From NCBI RefSeq assembly GCF_000518665.1, contig NZ_JAEA01000008.1, positions 1 through 64,000 on the forward strand: 64,000 bases of DNA, read 5' to 3'. The translations under genes were made by a program, and so were the position numbers. This DNA is from Microvirga flocculans ATCC BAA-817 (GTDB lineage: Bacteria; Pseudomonadota; Alphaproteobacteria; Rhizobiales; Beijerinckiaceae). Below are positions 53,249 through 61,938 of this stretch, piece after piece. The notes beneath the pieces were generated by a model. That model ran no database searches. It was not told where the DNA came from and worked only from the letters and a program-made list of their open reading frames with translations. Position 1 is the stretch's first letter; each line of letters begins with the position of its first letter.

Positions 53249-54785
53249 GGGCGCCCCCTTGAGCTTGTGCGACACCTAGCATTTCAAGGCCCACGGCCTC
53301 CTTGGTCCATTCGCCGATGGGCTTGAGCGGGCTCATGGTGCCCTGGTGGATCACGGCCATGCGGTCCGCCACCTCGAAGAGCTCGTCGAGATCCTGGCTG
53401 ACGACGACAACGGCGCTGCCGTCGCGGGCCAAATCGACGAGGGCCTGCCGGATAAGGCGCGCGGCGCCGGCATCGACGCCCCATGTGGGCTGATCGACGA
53501 CGAGCAGTCTGGGCTTGCGGATAATCTCGCGGCCGATCACGAATTTCTGCAGGTTGCCGCCGGAGAGCTTGCGCGCCTGCGGATCGCCCTCGGGGGTGCG
53601 CACGTCGAAACTCTGGATGATCGTGCGGGCGAGCCGCTTGGCGGCATTCGCCAGGATGAACCCGGTGCGGCTCACTTCGGTGGCCGCGTGCGAGATGAGG
53701 GTGTTCTCGCTCAGGCGATGGGTCGGCGCCGCCGCGTGGCCGAGGCGCTCCTCCGGCACGAAGGCCGCGCTGAGGCGCCTGCGGGCATCGATTCCGAGCG
53801 TTCCCGCGGGCTTTCCGGCGATGACCACCGCATCAGGCCTCTCAGCGAGACGCTCGCCCGACAGAGCCGCGAACAGCTCGGTCTGGCCGTTGCCCGCGAT
53901 GCCGGCGATGCCCACGACTTCGCCGGCCCGCGCCACCAGATTGATCCCGGTCAGCGCCTGCCCATGAAGGCCTGCGGGAGGCATGGAGAGCTGCGAGATC
54001 TTGAGCATCTCGCCCTGGGGGTGATGCGGAGCGTCCGCGCGGATCTCGCCGACCTCGTTGCCGACCATGAGAGCGGCAATCTCCCGGGCGCTGCTCGCCC
54101 GCGGATCGATGGTGGCGACCACGCGCCCTGCCCTCAGGATCGTTGCGCGACGGCAGAGGCGTCGCACTTCCTCCAGCTTGTGGGAGATATAGAGGATGGA
54201 GCAGCCTTCGGCCGACAGCCTGTCCAGGGTCAGGAAGAGGTGCTCGGCCTCCTGCGGGGTGAGCACGGAGGTCGGTTCGTCGAGAATGAGCAGCCGCGGC
54301 TTCTGAAGCAGGCAGCGGACGATCTCGATGCGCTGCCGCTCCCCGGCGGAGAGCGTCCACACGGCCCGGTCGGCATCGAGGGCGAGGCCGTAGGTGCGGC
54401 TGATCTCGCCCAGCTTGCCGCGCACCGTGGCGAGGCTCCATTCTCCGGACAGGGCCACGGCGATGTTCTCGGCCACGGTCAGCTCGTCGAACAGCGAGAA
54501 ATGCTGAAACACCATGCCGATGCCCAGCGTCCGGGCCTCGACCGGCGACCCGATAGCGACGGGGCGGCCCTGCCAGCGAATTTCGCCGGCGCTCGGCTCG
54601 ATGACGCCGTAGAGGATCTTCACCAGCGTCGACTTGCCGGCTCCGTTCTCACCCAGCAGGGCATGGATTTCGCCCGGCTCGATCGACAGATCGATCCCGT
54701 CATTGGCGAGAAGATCGCCATAGCGCTTGCTGATCTCTTTAAGTTCGACGAGGGGTGGTCCCGAGGGTGGTACGTCTGCCTTCAC
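53238..54785 (-). CDS. ABC transporter ATP-binding protein (two ABC domains, nucleoside type)
   Basis: About 515 residues with tandem ATPase domains as in RbsA/YufO. Domain 1 has Walker A GENGAGKST, signature LSAGERQRIEI and Walker B LLILDEPTSVL. Domain 2 has the degenerate Walker A GIAGNGQTEL, signature LSGGNLQKFVIGRE and LLVVDQPTWGVD with Gln in place of the catalytic Glu, as is usual for this class. The start is uncertain: GTG 54785 gives the family length, but its ribosome site is weak. It is divergent from the UbiH-like gene. Confidence 0.88.
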   Translation of the reverse strand: MKADVPPSGPPLVELKEISKRYGDLLANDGIDLSIEPGEIHALLGENGAGKSTLVKILYGVIEPSAGEIRWQGRPVAIGSPVEARTLGIGMVFQHFSLFDELTVAENIAVALSGEWSLATVRGKLGEISRTYGLALDADRAVWTLSAGERQRIEIVRCLLQKPRLLILDEPTSVLTPQEAEHLFLTLDRLSAEGCSILYISHKLEEVRRLCRRATILRAGRVVATIDPRASSAREIAALMVGNEVGEIRADAPHHPQGEMLKISQLSMPPAGLHGQALTGINLVARAGEVVGIAGIAGNGQTELFAALSGERLAERPDAVVIAGKPAGTLGIDARRRLSAAFVPEERLGHAAAPTHRLSENTLISHAATEVSRTGFILANAAKRLARTIIQSFDVRTPEGDPQARKLSGGNLQKFVIGREIIRKPRLLVVDQPTWGVDAGAARLIRQALVDLARDGSAVVVVSQDLDELFEVADRMAVIHQGTMSPLKPIGEWTKEAVGLEMLGVAQAQGGAHAV

Positions 54786-54986
54786 ACAAGCGTCTCTGAA
54801 CTTAAAGGTTGAAGCCGGGTCGGAATATGCACATGGATGACGGCCCGCGCGAAACTTGGCAAGTCCCGCCGGTTCCCCTTTCCTTTGTGGAATGATCATA
54901 GGGAAGCGGCGCGCCGGTCGGCAATGCCGAATCCATGGTTTATTGTGGGTCCGCAAGCCGTCCACAGCCTGGGAGTGGAAGAAGCC

Positions 54987-56195
54987 ATGACCGAGAGCGC
55001 CTATAACATTGCCGTCGTCGGTGCCGGAGCCGTCGGCCTCAGTGCCGCGATGGCCTTCGCCCGCGACGGTTTCAAGACCATCCTCGTCGGCGGCCTCGAT
55101 GTGCGCCGGGACGGGCGCACGGTCGCCCTCCTCAACGGCTCCGTGCGCTTTCTCGAAGCCCTCGGCGTCTGGCCGGCACTCTCACGGGAGGCCGCGCCCC
55201 TCGAGACCATGCGCATCATCGACGACACGGGCAGCCTGTTCCGTCCGCCGCCGGCCTCCTTCCGGGCGGGAGAGATCGGCCTCGACGCGTTCGGATGGAA
55301 CATCGAGAACATCACCCTCGTGGAAAAGCTCGCGGAAGCCGCCCGGACTTGCGACAACCTGAGCCTCGTTCCGGAATTTGCAACCGGCTTCGAGGCGGAC
55401 GAGACGGGCGCGCTTCTGACCCTGGCCGACGGCAGGACCATCCGGGCCGGTCTCGTCGTCGCCGCGGACGGGCGCAACTCGCGGCTGCGCCAGATCGCGG
55501 GAATCGGCACGCAGACCTGGTCCTATCCGCAATCCGCCGTGACCGTGATCCTGGCCCATGAGCGGGATCATCGGGAGACCTCGACCGAGTTTCACACCCG
55601 GCATGGGCCCTTCACCCTGGTTCCCCTGCCCGGCCGCCGGTCCAGCCTCGTCTGGGTCACGAGCAAGGACGAGGCGGAGAGGCTGTCGAGGCTCGACGAT
55701 GCCGCTCTGGCGCTCGCCATCGAGCGCCAGGCCCAGTCGCATCTCGGCGCCATGCGGATCGACGGGCCGCGCGGGCTCGTGCCCATGACCGGCCTGTCGG
55801 TCAGCCGTTACTGGGCCCCGCGCCTCGCCCTCGTCGGCGAGGCTGCCCATGTCTTCCCGCCCATCGGGGCGCAGGGCCTCAACCTGGGCTTCAGGGATGT
55901 CGCCTCCCTGCGGGATGCGGTCGTGGACGGCCAGGATGCGGGCCATGATCCCGGCTCCGACGAAGCCCTGCTGCGCTATCAGCGCAGCCGCGATCTCGAT
56001 GTCCGCCTGCGGACGGCCGCGGTGGACGGCCTCAACCGGACCCTTCTGACCGGCATGATTCCCACCGATTTCCTGCGTGGGGCCGGTCTTCTGGCCCTCA
56101 GCAACATCGGCCCCCTCCGCCGGATCGTCATGCGCGAAGGCGTTCTGCCGCGCGTCGGCGTGCCCCGGCTGATGCAGGGCGCCTCACCTGCTTAG
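54987..56195 (+). CDS. UbiH/VisC-family FAD-dependent monooxygenase
   Basis: A 402-residue flavoprotein of the ubiquinone-hydroxylase family. The FAD motif is VVGAGAVGLSAAMAFA (residues 10-25), the DG motif is LVVAADGRNSRLRQIAG, and the second FAD motif is LALVGEAAHVFPPIGAQGLNLGFRD. The ATG at 54987 is chosen because the preceding 50 in-frame codons lie in the divergent promoter region. It probably hydroxylates a ubiquinone precursor, but other aromatic substrates are possible. It ends overlapping the convergent AEC transporter gene. Confidence 0.87.
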   Translation: MTESAYNIAVVGAGAVGLSAAMAFARDGFKTILVGGLDVRRDGRTVALLNGSVRFLEALGVWPALSREAAPLETMRIIDDTGSLFRPPPASFRAGEIGLDAFGWNIENITLVEKLAEAARTCDNLSLVPEFATGFEADETGALLTLADGRTIRAGLVVAADGRNSRLRQIAGIGTQTWSYPQSAVTVILAHERDHRETSTEFHTRHGPFTLVPLPGRRSSLVWVTSKDEAERLSRLDDAALALAIERQAQSHLGAMRIDGPRGLVPMTGLSVSRYWAPRLALVGEAAHVFPPIGAQGLNLGFRDVASLRDAVVDGQDAGHDPGSDEALLRYQRSRDLDVRLRTAAVDGLNRTLLTGMIPTDFLRGAGLLALSNIGPLRRIVMREGVLPRVGVPRLMQGASPA

Positions 56196-57163
56196 GGGAA
56201 AAGGTCGTAGGGCAGGATGCCGGTCTTCGTGGTGAGGTAGAGAAAGCCCGTCAGGGTCAGCATCGAGACCAGCGTGCCGATGAGGACGCAGGCCGAGGCG
56301 CGCTCGACGCCCACATCGTACTGGGTCGAGATGACGAAGATGTTCAGGGCGGGTGGAAGCGCCGCCATGATCATGGCGGCATAGGTCCAGGTCTGGCCGA
56401 AGTCGCCCAGTGCCGAGAGCGCCACCCAAACCAGGAGCGGATGCACGATCAGCTTGACGAAGACGAGGGCGGGAACCTCGCCGGGCATCCGCCGCAAGGG
56501 CCTCAGGGCCACCGTCACGCCGAGAAGGAAGAGAGCGCAGGGCGCGGCCGCCCCCGACAGCCACGTGACCATCTGGTCGACGGGCTGGGGCAGCTTGAGA
56601 TGCATGTAGCTCGCAGCGATGCCGATGGCCGTGGCCACGTTGAAGGGATGGGTCACGACCCGCCAGACGATCCGGCGGATCGTCGCCGCGAGGCTTAGCC
56701 TCTCCAGGCCTGCCAGTGACATCAGCAGGGGCACGACGGAGAACAGGAACAGGTTGTCGAAGACGAAGATCAGCACCACGGGAGCGCTGGCGCCGGCCCC
56801 GAGCGCCGCGAGAATGAGCGGCGGCCCCATATAGCCGATATTGGAATAGGACCCCGCTACGCCCTGCATGACCGCCTGTGGCAGCTCCTTCGTGTAGCGC
56901 CATCCGGTGGCGAAGGAGAGCGCGAAGGCGCAGAAGGTCGAGAAAGTCGTAGCCAGGATGAAGGACCAGTTGGCCAGCTCGTCGAGGGGCTTGTCGGCTA
57001 TGAGCCGGTAGAACAGGCACGGCAGCGCCACATAGATGAGGAAGAACTGCATCCAGGCGAGCCCGGCCTCAGGCTGCCTGACGACCTTGCCGCAGAAAAA
57101 GCCAAGCCCGATGAGGCCAAAAAAGGGGGCAAGCAGGTTGAACAGCCCGATCAGGTCGGACAT
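56192..57163 (-). CDS. AEC-family transporter (auxin efflux carrier type)
   Basis: A 323-residue membrane protein with about ten hydrophobic segments in two halves (FFGLIGLGFFCGKVV at the start, and AALPPALNIFVISTQYDVG in the second half). This matches the AEC/MleP family of small organic-acid or auxin-like carriers. The ATG at 57163 follows GGAG at good spacing; the frame extends 25 codons further. The substrate is unknown. Confidence 0.85.
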   Translation of the reverse strand: MSDLIGLFNLLAPFFGLIGLGFFCGKVVRQPEAGLAWMQFFLIYVALPCLFYRLIADKPLDELANWSFILATTFSTFCAFALSFATGWRYTKELPQAVMQGVAGSYSNIGYMGPPLILAALGAGASAPVVLIFVFDNLFLFSVVPLLMSLAGLERLSLAATIRRIVWRVVTHPFNVATAIGIAASYMHLKLPQPVDQMVTWLSGAAAPCALFLLGVTVALRPLRRMPGEVPALVFVKLIVHPLLVWVALSALGDFGQTWTYAAMIMAALPPALNIFVISTQYDVGVERASACVLIGTLVSMLTLTGFLYLTTKTGILPYDLFP

Positions 57164-57373
57164 CAGCGGCTCCAGGCAACAGGATGAGAGAAGCGGAACG
57201 TGAGAATCTCTTCTGGCAAGGTTGGAACCTTGCGACAATCCCGCCTTGCGGAAGCCTCGCAGTCCCGAAACGCAGGGCTCGTCTTCCTTTTGCGCCGCTC
57301 TCGCCCTTGTGACGGGGAGCCGATTTGGAGAATTCCGGCTGAATCTTTATATATCGATCATGGAGTTAAGATC

Positions 57374-57703
57374 ATGAAAGCGAGTTCAGCCAAATTCGCG
57401 ATCGGCCAGGTGGTTCGACATCGGGTGTTCGACTTCAGGGGGCTGATCTTCGACGTAGACCCCGAATTCGACAACACGGAAGAATGGTGGCTGGCGATTC
57501 CGGAAGAGTCCCGCCCCCGCAAGGACCAGCCTTTCTATCACCTCTTCGCCGAAAACGCGGAAAACGAATATATCGCCTATGTCTCGGAACAGAACCTTCT
57601 GCCCGACGATTCAGGCGAGCCCCTGCGCAATCCGATGATCGCGGAGATGTTCACACGGCAGAAGAACGGCAGTTACAAGGCCAAGCCCATTCTTGCTCAT
57701 TGA
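57374..57703 (+). CDS. hspQ: Heat-shock protein HspQ
   Basis: A 109-residue YccV-like protein. The conserved core is KFAIGQVVRHRVFDFRGLIFDVDPEFDNTEEWW, then DQPFYHLFAENAENEYIAYVSEQNLLPD. HspQ acts as a specificity enhancer of the Lon protease and was first described as a hemimethylated-DNA binder. The ATG at 57374 follows GGAG at 8 bases. No sigma-32-type promoter was clear upstream. A shared terminator lies 43 bases downstream. Confidence 0.93.
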   Translation: MKASSAKFAIGQVVRHRVFDFRGLIFDVDPEFDNTEEWWLAIPEESRPRKDQPFYHLFAENAENEYIAYVSEQNLLPDDSGEPLRNPMIAEMFTRQKNGSYKAKPILAH

Positions 57704-57741
57704 GGCCTTCCGCCTGCCCCGCATTCACGCAGGAATCCAAC

Positions 57742-57777
57742 AAAAAACGCCGGGCTCATGACCCGGCGTTCTTCTTT
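57742..57777. terminator. Bidirectional terminator between hspQ and the IalB gene
   Basis: AACGCCGGG (57746-57754) pairs with CCCGGCGTT (57762-57770) around a 7-base loop. CTTCTTT follows on the plus strand, and on the minus strand TTTTTT follows (57747-57742). It serves convergent hspQ and the IalB-family gene. Confidence 0.88.
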
Positions 57778-57798
57778 ATGAGGCTTGCCTCTCGATGC

Positions 57799-58563
57799 TT
57801 AGGGCTTCGGAGCGGCCGGAGCGGCTGCGCCACCGGCGGCAGCACCGCCGTTCAGCATCTTCTGACGCATCTCTTCGCTCTTCTTCTGCAGCTCTTCCTG
57901 GAGCTTCTTCTGCTGCTCCTCGAGCACCTTCGGGTCGATCGGCGGGCCGTCGAAGGCCTTGCCGAAACCGGCGGCGGGAACGGCGAAGGTGATCTCGCGG
58001 CCCATCTGGTTCTGGACGCTGACGTTCAGGTTGTTGCCCTTCTTGAGGGAGGCGATGAAGTCGTCCTTCACCTGGGCCTCGGCGAAGCAGCCGTTGGGCA
58101 GGCACATGACGTAGCGGCCGGCGATCGCCTGGCCCTGATCGACCGTGAAGCGCAGGCCGGGCTGCAGGAGCAGGCCGAGCGGCATCACGAAGCGGACGAC
58201 CTTCTGAGCCTGCTGACCCTTCACGTCATAGACGGCCAGAGCCAGAACCGGCTGATTCTGCTCGGAGACGAAGTCGCGGGTCGTGTAGCAGATCTCGGTG
58301 TTGGTGTTCTGGTCCTTGCCGCAGACCTTGGTCCAGTCGGGCTGGGACGGCTCGGACTTCACCTGAACGACGGTGGGGCCGGCATTCTGCGGGGCGCCCT
58401 GCGCCGGCTGCTGAGCCGGAGCGGCGGGCTTCTGCGCGGCCGGAGCGGCGGGCTTCGGAGCCGGCGCGGTCTGAGCCAGAACGGGTGCGCTCACCAGAAG
58501 GGCCAGAGCTGTTGCCAGGCCGCGGGTCCCCCCCAGGCTCGCGAAGCGTGTCGCGAAAGACAT
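57799..58563 (-). CDS. IalB-family invasion-associated locus B protein
   Basis: A 254-residue exported protein. A signal peptide (about residues 1-31, ending SAPVLAQ) leads into an Ala/Pro/Gln-rich linker. The IalB domain follows from about residue 70 (WTKVCGKDQNTNTEICYTTRDF, VRFVMPLGLLLQPGLRF, YVMCLPNGCFAEAQV), with paired Cys residues. A charged coiled-coil segment (EEQQKKLQEELQKKSEEMRQK) precedes an Ala-rich tail. Family members are periplasmic and of largely unknown role. It ends at a strong terminator. Confidence 0.9.
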   Translation of the reverse strand: MSFATRFASLGGTRGLATALALLVSAPVLAQTAPAPKPAAPAAQKPAAPAQQPAQGAPQNAGPTVVQVKSEPSQPDWTKVCGKDQNTNTEICYTTRDFVSEQNQPVLALAVYDVKGQQAQKVVRFVMPLGLLLQPGLRFTVDQGQAIAGRYVMCLPNGCFAEAQVKDDFIASLKKGNNLNVSVQNQMGREITFAVPAAGFGKAFDGPPIDPKVLEEQQKKLQEELQKKSEEMRQKMLNGGAAAGGAAAPAAPKP

Positions 58564-58779
58564 GTCGTTAGATCCTCTTCAGTCGAAAGGTCGGCTTTCG
58601 AATAGGCCGTTTACCCGGCGTGTTCTTAACCTGCAATGACGTGGTCAAATCCTTGCCGAATGTGGCGAAGACAAGACGTGTGGGGCTCCTTTAACCTTTC
58701 GTGTGCTAGGTTTCCAGTCACCTCGGGCAAAATTCTGTACAACATTGCCCGGCTAGCGCCATATCGCACCAGGAGCGCC

Positions 58780-60603
58780 ATGAGCCGCCGGCTTCTACGG
58801 AATCTTCTGTTTTCCTCGCTCATCGCCCTCTCGGGAACGGGCCTGGCCTCGTCGCAGGAGGCGCCCCTTCTGCGTCATGGGCTCGCCATGCATGGCGAGC
58901 CTGAGCTTGTCCCCGGTTTCGAGCACCTGCCCTACGCCAATCCCCAGGCGCCGAAAGGCGGACGAATCACGCTTGCCCTTCACGGAACGTTCGACAGTCT
59001 CAATCCCCTGATCGTTCTGGGCGTCGCGCCGGACGTGGTGCCCCGCTACGTCCTCCAGAGCCTGATGATGCGCTCGACCGACGAGCCTTTCACGATTTAC
59101 GGCCTCGTCGCCCGGTCCGTGGAGATGCCGGACGACCGGAGCTTCGTCACCTTCGATCTCGACCCCCGTGCCCGCTTTTCCGACGGGCACCCGCTCACGG
59201 CCGAGGATGTGCGCTTTTCGTTCGAGATGCTGAAGAAATACGGCAAGCCGTTCCATCGCACGAGCTTCGGAAGGGTCAAGACCGTCGAGATCCTGAATCC
59301 GCATCGCATCCGCTTCGACCTGTCCGGCTCCAACGACCGGGAACTGCCCCTGCTCATAGGGATGAGTATGCCGATCTTCCCTGCCCATGCGACCGATCCG
59401 GATCGGTTCGACAAGACCAGCCTGACCCCGCCCATCGGCTCCGGCCCCTATGCCCTGACCGAGGTGAAGCCCGGCGAACGGGTCGTGCTGACCCGCCGCA
59501 AGGATTACTGGGGCGAGGATTTGCCGGTCACGCGCGGCCTCTATAACTTCGAGGAGATCCGTTACGATTTCTATCGCGATGCCAACAGCTTGTTCGAGGC
59601 TTTTAAGGCGGGGCTTTACGATTTCAGGATCGAGAGCGATCCGGGTCAATGGGCTACGGGCTACGACATCCCGGCCGTACGAAGCGGACGCATCGTCCGG
59701 GAGACGCTGACGACGCGACTGCCGAAGGGCATGAACGGATTCGTGTTCAACACCCGCAGGCCTCTCTTCAGCGATGCAAGGGTGCGCGAAGCTTTGGGCT
59801 ACCTGTTCGACTTCGAATGGGTGAACCGCAACCTCTTCTTCGGCCAGCTCACGCGCTCCGACAGCTACTTTTCGGGCTCCGACCTCGCCTCGGCCGGAAA
59901 ACCCGCCGACGCGCGGGAACGGGCGCTCCTGGCCGCCTCTCCAGGCGTGGTCCGCGACGATATCCTCGAAGGCCGCTGGCAGCCTCCCTCGGGCGACGGC
60001 TCGGGACGCGACCGGGAGATGGCGCGCCGCGCCCTGGCGCTCCTCGCGGAGGCCGGATGGACGCTCGGCAACGACGGTCTTAGGAGGAAGGACACGGGCG
60101 AGCGCTTTGCGTTCGAAATGCTCGTCAATTCCAGCTCGCAGGAGCGGCTTGCGCTCAATTTCTCCCAATCCTTGAGCCGGGTCGGCATTCAGGCGCGGGT
60201 GCGTCTGGTCGACGACGTGCAGTACTGGCGGCGGCTGTCCCGCTTCGATTTCGACATGGTGCAATGGCTGTGGCCGGGCAGCCTCTCTCCCGGCAACGAG
60301 CAGCGGAACCGCTGGGGTTCGGAAGCCGCCCAGCGGAGCGCATCGCAGAACCACGCAGGCGTTTCCTCTCCTGCGATAGACCGTCTCATGGATGCGCTGC
60401 TGGAGGCCAGAAGCCGCGAGGATTTCGTCTCGGCCGTTCGTGCGCTCGATCGGGCGCTCCTGTCCGGCTTCTACGTCATCCCGCTGTTTTACGTGAAAGA
60501 TCAATGGATTGCGCATAGCAGCGACCTGCGGCGGCCCGAAAAGGTGCCGCTCATGGGCACGAATATCGATACCTGGTGGCGGGAGCCGCCTGGCGTCCGA
60601 TGA
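58780..60603 (+). CDS. Extracellular solute-binding protein (YejA/oligopeptide type)
   Basis: A 607-residue family-5 binding protein. A signal peptide (residues 1-25, ending GLASS) precedes the N-lobe HGEPELVPGFEHLPYANPQAPKGG, the opening typical of YejA. Further family landmarks are the LARSVEMPDDRSFVTFDLDPRARFSDGHPLTAEDV stretch (in two parts) and IGSGPYALTEVKPG. It should capture oligopeptides or microcin-C-like compounds for a YejBEF-type permease, but no permease or ATPase gene follows here. The ATG at 58780 follows AGGAG. Confidence 0.9.
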   Translation: MSRRLLRNLLFSSLIALSGTGLASSQEAPLLRHGLAMHGEPELVPGFEHLPYANPQAPKGGRITLALHGTFDSLNPLIVLGVAPDVVPRYVLQSLMMRSTDEPFTIYGLVARSVEMPDDRSFVTFDLDPRARFSDGHPLTAEDVRFSFEMLKKYGKPFHRTSFGRVKTVEILNPHRIRFDLSGSNDRELPLLIGMSMPIFPAHATDPDRFDKTSLTPPIGSGPYALTEVKPGERVVLTRRKDYWGEDLPVTRGLYNFEEIRYDFYRDANSLFEAFKAGLYDFRIESDPGQWATGYDIPAVRSGRIVRETLTTRLPKGMNGFVFNTRRPLFSDARVREALGYLFDFEWVNRNLFFGQLTRSDSYFSGSDLASAGKPADARERALLAASPGVVRDDILEGRWQPPSGDGSGRDREMARRALALLAEAGWTLGNDGLRRKDTGERFAFEMLVNSSSQERLALNFSQSLSRVGIQARVRLVDDVQYWRRLSRFDFDMVQWLWPGSLSPGNEQRNRWGSEAAQRSASQNHAGVSSPAIDRLMDALLEARSREDFVSAVRALDRALLSGFYVIPLFYVKDQWIAHSSDLRRPEKVPLMGTNIDTWWREPPGVR

Positions 60604-60721
60604 ACGCCGGAAAGCCGTACTGTTGAGCTTACGTTCATGTAAAAAGTGAAACAAACGCCCTGCTTCGACGTTAGGTGAGCACTTCCTGTCTCACTGTCGC
60701 GTTTTATCGTAGGGTATCGCC

Positions 60722-61066
60722 ATGAACGGAATGCCGAAGGTCCTCGTCGTCGATAACGGCGAGCGCGCTCCCGAGAGTGCTTTGTCCGCAGAGCTGGCCG
60801 GCATGGGATATGCGAGCGTGACGGCTCCCTTCGAGACGGCCGACGATGTGCTGGCCCTGATCCCGAGCCCCGCTGCCGTCGTTCTTCAGATGCCGCGCCA
60901 GGCTGCATGGGCGGAGCGCAGGCGCTTCCTCGATCTCGCCCGCCGGTTGCGCAGGAACCTCGCCGACAGCGGAACGCCTGTCATCATCACGGGCGGCGTG
61001 ACCGGGGCCGCGACAATGCTTCAGAACGAGCTGAGCGAAAGAGCCGTCGCAGCGCTCGACGGCTAA
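60722..61066 (+). CDS. Degenerate receiver-like small protein, unknown
   Basis: A 114-residue protein whose start (PKVLVVDNGERAPESALSAELAGMGY) resembles a CheY-type receiver domain. The phosphoacceptor position appears replaced: AVVLQMP has Gln where the Asp should be, and the conserved Lys near the end is missing. The segment SGTPVIITGGVTG resembles the fourth beta strand region. It is too short for an output domain. It probably acts without phosphorylation, if at all. It ends overlapping the convergent serine hydrolase gene by 4 bases. Confidence 0.55.
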   Translation: MNGMPKVLVVDNGERAPESALSAELAGMGYASVTAPFETADDVLALIPSPAAVVLQMPRQAAWAERRRFLDLARRLRRNLADSGTPVIITGGVTGAATMLQNELSERAVAALDG

Positions 61067-61938
61067 AGGCTCAGCAGCTCGAAGGTGCGTTCTTCCGTCC
61101 CGGCCGGGTCTTCGTCCGTCCTGAAAAAGGCAGCAGTGCGGTCGCGTTCGCCATCCGTGCGGCGATACACGGCGATGGTGCTGCCCGGCCCTCCTCCCGT
61201 GTGTCCCGCGACCTTGAGACCCATCGTCGTCTCGCCGGCCATGACTCCGAGGCCGTATCCTGGGGATTGCCAGGGACGCCCCGGCACCGGCCCAGGGAGG
61301 ACATGCGCCGAGAGCATGTCCTGAACGGCATCGGCAGGGATCAGATGCCCCTTCAGCAAACGGTCGAGAAGCAAGGCGGCATCCTGGACGGAGCCTATCA
61401 GCAAACCATGGTAAACCCAGCCCGGGTGATAGTTCTTGGCCTCTCCCATGGCGACGTTTGCAAGATCGCTCGGGCTTCGCGCCATGAAGACTCTTCCGAT
61501 CCCGAGCGGCTCCAGAACGAGGCGCTGCAGGGCCGCATTCAGCTTCATGCCGGTTAGGGTCTCGATCAGCTCCCCGACCTGCCGATAGCCGATATTGGAA
61601 TAATCCCATCCCTCGCCCGGCGTATCCCGGAGTCGGTCAGAATCGATGCGCTCCAAAAGGTCTGTAATGGGCCACGGCGCGTCGCCGCGTCCGACGGCCT
61701 CATGGTAGGCGTGCAACCCGCCGTAATCCGGCAGGCCGGAACGGTGCTGGAGCAGGTGCCGGAGGGTATACGGCTTGTCCCCGACAGGAGTGTCCAGCGC
61801 GACGAGGCCGTCGCGCACGAGGACCAGGGACGCCGCAGCCAGAACTGTCTTGGAGAAGCTCCACCAGGGCACCCGTCGTCCGGCGTCGTGGCTGTCCACC
61901 ACGATGCCGTCCTCGACCAGTGCCGACGCCTCGACCAT
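61063..61938 (-). CDS. Beta-lactamase-family serine hydrolase (class C-like)
   Basis: A 291-residue serine hydrolase of the AmpC/esterase superfamily. The SxxK motif is in WWSFSKTVLA (about residue 28-31), the YxN motif in WDYSNIGYRQ, and the third motif is HTGGGPGSTIA. No signal peptide is visible, so it is probably a cytoplasmic esterase or peptidase rather than an antibiotic-resistance enzyme. Its ATG overlaps the mfd stop (TGATG), so it is translationally coupled to mfd. The substrate is unknown. Confidence 0.85.
   Translation of the reverse strand: MVEASALVEDGIVVDSHDAGRRVPWWSFSKTVLAAASLVLVRDGLVALDTPVGDKPYTLRHLLQHRSGLPDYGGLHAYHEAVGRGDAPWPITDLLERIDSDRLRDTPGEGWDYSNIGYRQVGELIETLTGMKLNAALQRLVLEPLGIGRVFMARSPSDLANVAMGEAKNYHPGWVYHGLLIGSVQDAALLLDRLLKGHLIPADAVQDMLSAHVLPGPVPGRPWQSPGYGLGVMAGETTMGLKVAGHTGGGPGSTIAVYRRTDGERDRTAAFFRTDEDPAGTEERTFELLSL

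Noticed and set aside
53346-54812. 488-codon plus-strand open frame across the BMP ATPase gene
   Set aside because: The opposite strand encodes two full ABC domains with Walker and signature motifs.
58795-60654. 619-codon minus-strand open frame over the YejA-like gene
   Set aside because: Shadow of the binding-protein gene; no motifs and biased composition.
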